Shown here: in pieces, positions 62,815 to 64,000 of the stretch
Layout of the letters: each line of letters opens with the position of its first letter
Numbering within the stretch: the first letter of the stretch is position 1
Assembly: GCA_013153635.1 (NCBI GenBank)
Contig: JAADDZ010000026.1
Coordinates: 1 to 64,000 of the forward strand
DNA from: Aquificota bacterium
GTDB taxonomy: Bacteria; Aquificota; Aquificia; Aquificales; Hydrogenothermaceae
Direction: 5' to 3'
DNA: 64,000 nucleotides
The notes under the pieces: model-generated
Told to the model about the DNA's origin: nothing
The model's input: only the letters and a program-made list of their open reading frames with translations
Databases searched by the model: none
Made by a program: the position numbers and the translations under genes

Positions 62815-64000
62815 ATGGAAAAAGAAAAAGTTATAGTAGCTATTGATATTGGAACATCAAAAGTTACTACTGTTGTAGGAGAAGTTGATGAATTAGGAGA
62901 TTTACATATTATTGGATTTGGCGAATCTAAATCAAAAGGCATAGACAAAGGAGTAATCACAAATAGAAACGACGCTATAAAATCAATTAGAGAATCTGTA
63001 AACTTAGCAGAAACAACATCAGGATTTAAAATAGTAGACGCAATAGTAAATATAGGAGGTCCCCACATAGAGTATCAAAACGACAAAGAGTTTTTGACAT
63101 TTGGAGTAAGCCAAAAAGAAATCACACATGAAGATATAGAAAGCCTACACGCAAAAGTTATATCAAAAGCATCAAAAGAAAACTACGAAATAATCCACGC
63201 TCTAGCAAAGAGATACATAATAGACGATGAAAATGATGTTCTTGACCCTGAAGGAATGATAGCATCTAAATTAGAAGCAGAATTTCACATAATATTAGAT
63301 AAACAAACTTCATACTACAACCTCAAAAAAGTTATAGAAAGTGCCGGAATCTTTCCTGCTGAATTCGTTGCAAATTCAGTAGCTTCTGCTACATCAGTTT
63401 TATACAATGAAGAAAAAGAAATGGGAGTTATCCTCTTAGATATAGGAGCTGGCACGACAGACATCGCAATATACATAGAAGGAGCTATAGAATACACAAA
63501 ATCAATACCTATAGGTGGAAACCAGATAACTATGGACATAGCTCATAGATTCAAAGTCTCCAAAGAAGATGCAGAAGCCCTAAAAAAAGAACATGGAGTA
63601 GCGATAGTAGAAGCGGTTGACCCCGAGGAAACTATTAACATATACCCAAGAGGTTACGAAGAACCTATAGAAATAAATAAAAGTTTACTAGTAGAAACAA
63701 TAGAAGCAAGAGTTTTAGACATCTTTGACCTTATCAAAAAAGAACTCCAGTTAACCCAGCTCCTAGGAAAAGTAAACGCAGGAATAGTCATAACAGGAGG
63801 AGTTGCAAATATTCAGCATCTAAAAACCTTAGCAGAAGCTTCCTTTGGAACTGATGTAAGAATAGGAAAACCAAAAGATTACAGAGGATTCAGTGAAAAA
63901 CTATCCTTCCCCCAATACGCAACATCAATAGGAATGTTAACAATGTTAAGAGACAGTACTAATATAATTTCATCTCCAGAACTAAACAGAAATCACGGCT
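62815..64000 (+). CDS. ftsA: Cell division protein FtsA (partial, cut by window end)
   Basis: An actin-like ATPase that anchors FtsZ to the membrane. The reading frame is open from ATG at 62815 to the last base (395 codons visible, no stop). Motifs: VAIDIGTSKVTTVVGE (phosphate 1), a 1C domain with IVDAIVNIGGPHIEY, LLDIGAGTTDIAIYIEG (phosphate 2) and GIVITGGVANIQHL (adenosine). An AGGAG Shine-Dalgarno overlaps the ftsQ end. FtsA is normally about 410-420 residues, so only the membrane-targeting tail should be missing; ftsZ is expected just downstream. Confidence 0.95.
   Translation, partial: MEKEKVIVAIDIGTSKVTTVVGEVDELGDLHIIGFGESKSKGIDKGVITNRNDAIKSIRESVNLAETTSGFKIVDAIVNIGGPHIEYQNDKEFLTFGVSQKEITHEDIESLHAKVISKASKENYEIIHALAKRYIIDDENDVLDPEGMIASKLEAEFHIILDKQTSYYNLKKVIESAGIFPAEFVANSVASATSVLYNEEKEMGVILLDIGAGTTDIAIYIEGAIEYTKSIPIGGNQITMDIAHRFKVSKEDAEALKKEHGVAIVEAVDPEETINIYPRGYEEPIEINKSLLVETIEARVLDIFDLIKKELQLTQLLGKVNAGIVITGGVANIQHLKTLAEASFGTDVRIGKPKDYRGFSEKLSFPQYATSIGMLTMLRDSTNIISSPELNRNHG

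Overview
The window is an AT-rich (by eye about one third G+C), tightly packed bacterial chromosome segment. The best guess is a thermophilic, microaerophilic member of the Aquificales, most likely Hydrogenothermaceae (Sulfurihydrogenibium-like). The reasons are a full-length reverse gyrase, a NuoC-NuoD fusion, a cbb3-type oxidase, many TTG start codons and the scattered gene order typical of the group. The genus is an inference from gene content, not from a database search. I saw no insertion sequence, prophage, CRISPR array or rRNA operon. Two tRNA genes are present: Leu(UAA) at 36-122 on the minus strand and Arg(CCG) at 38514-38587.

Layout. 1-2300: tRNA-Leu, a TRIC-type membrane protein, a 40-residue membrane peptide and MtaB. 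2359-8881: two divergent, related plug-domain outer-membrane barrels; one heads an operon with a small periplasmic protein and a membrane Cache-GGDEF-EAL protein, which looks like an envelope-to-c-di-GMP signalling module. 8953-14193: NuoCD and NuoI, then a Bax-like glucosaminidase, a polysaccharide deacetylase and a protoglobin-PsiE fusion joined by overlapping genes. 14229-17615 (minus): a cbb3 oxidase operon in which the CcoP functions appear split. 17911-21271 (minus): DUF2905, dTDP-rhamnose genes rfbC-rfbB-rfbD and hisIE. 21335-24699: dxs and a sigma-54 activator with an N-terminal PilZ domain and zinc ribbon. 24696-31922 (minus): fabG-acpP-fabF-rnc, with reverse gyrase and nth upstream. 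31993-34181: unknown proteins and a beta-hydroxyacid dehydrogenase. 34234-42430: a sugar epimerase, YjbQ, biotin carboxylase, an MBL hydrolase, endonuclease IV (its 3' end runs into tRNA-Arg), prenyl synthase, panD, a lytic transglycosylase and hisS. 42432-46151 (minus): purA, a PEGA lipoprotein, rph and ftsY. 46235-48943: an OmpA-type pair, a DUF2227-like protein and a site-2 protease. 48956-56685: a five-heme cytochrome c with a C-terminal sorting-like tail, trpS (plus strand) with an insertion and a probable Fe-S motif, and a 1314-residue surface lipoprotein. 56898-64000: the division and cell wall cluster murD-ftsW-murG-murB-ddl-ftsQ-ftsA, with ftsA cut by the window end.

Most notable: the protoglobin-PsiE fusion convergent with the oxidase operon; the PilZ/zinc-ribbon/sigma-54 activator; the barrel/periplasmic/c-di-GMP operon; murG, which has no ATG, GTG or TTG start and seems to begin at ATT behind a perfect Shine-Dalgarno; nfo ending inside a tRNA gene; and the pentaheme cytochrome with a Gly-Gly-Gly-Cys/helix/basic tail. 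All functional statements come from motif recognition by eye.
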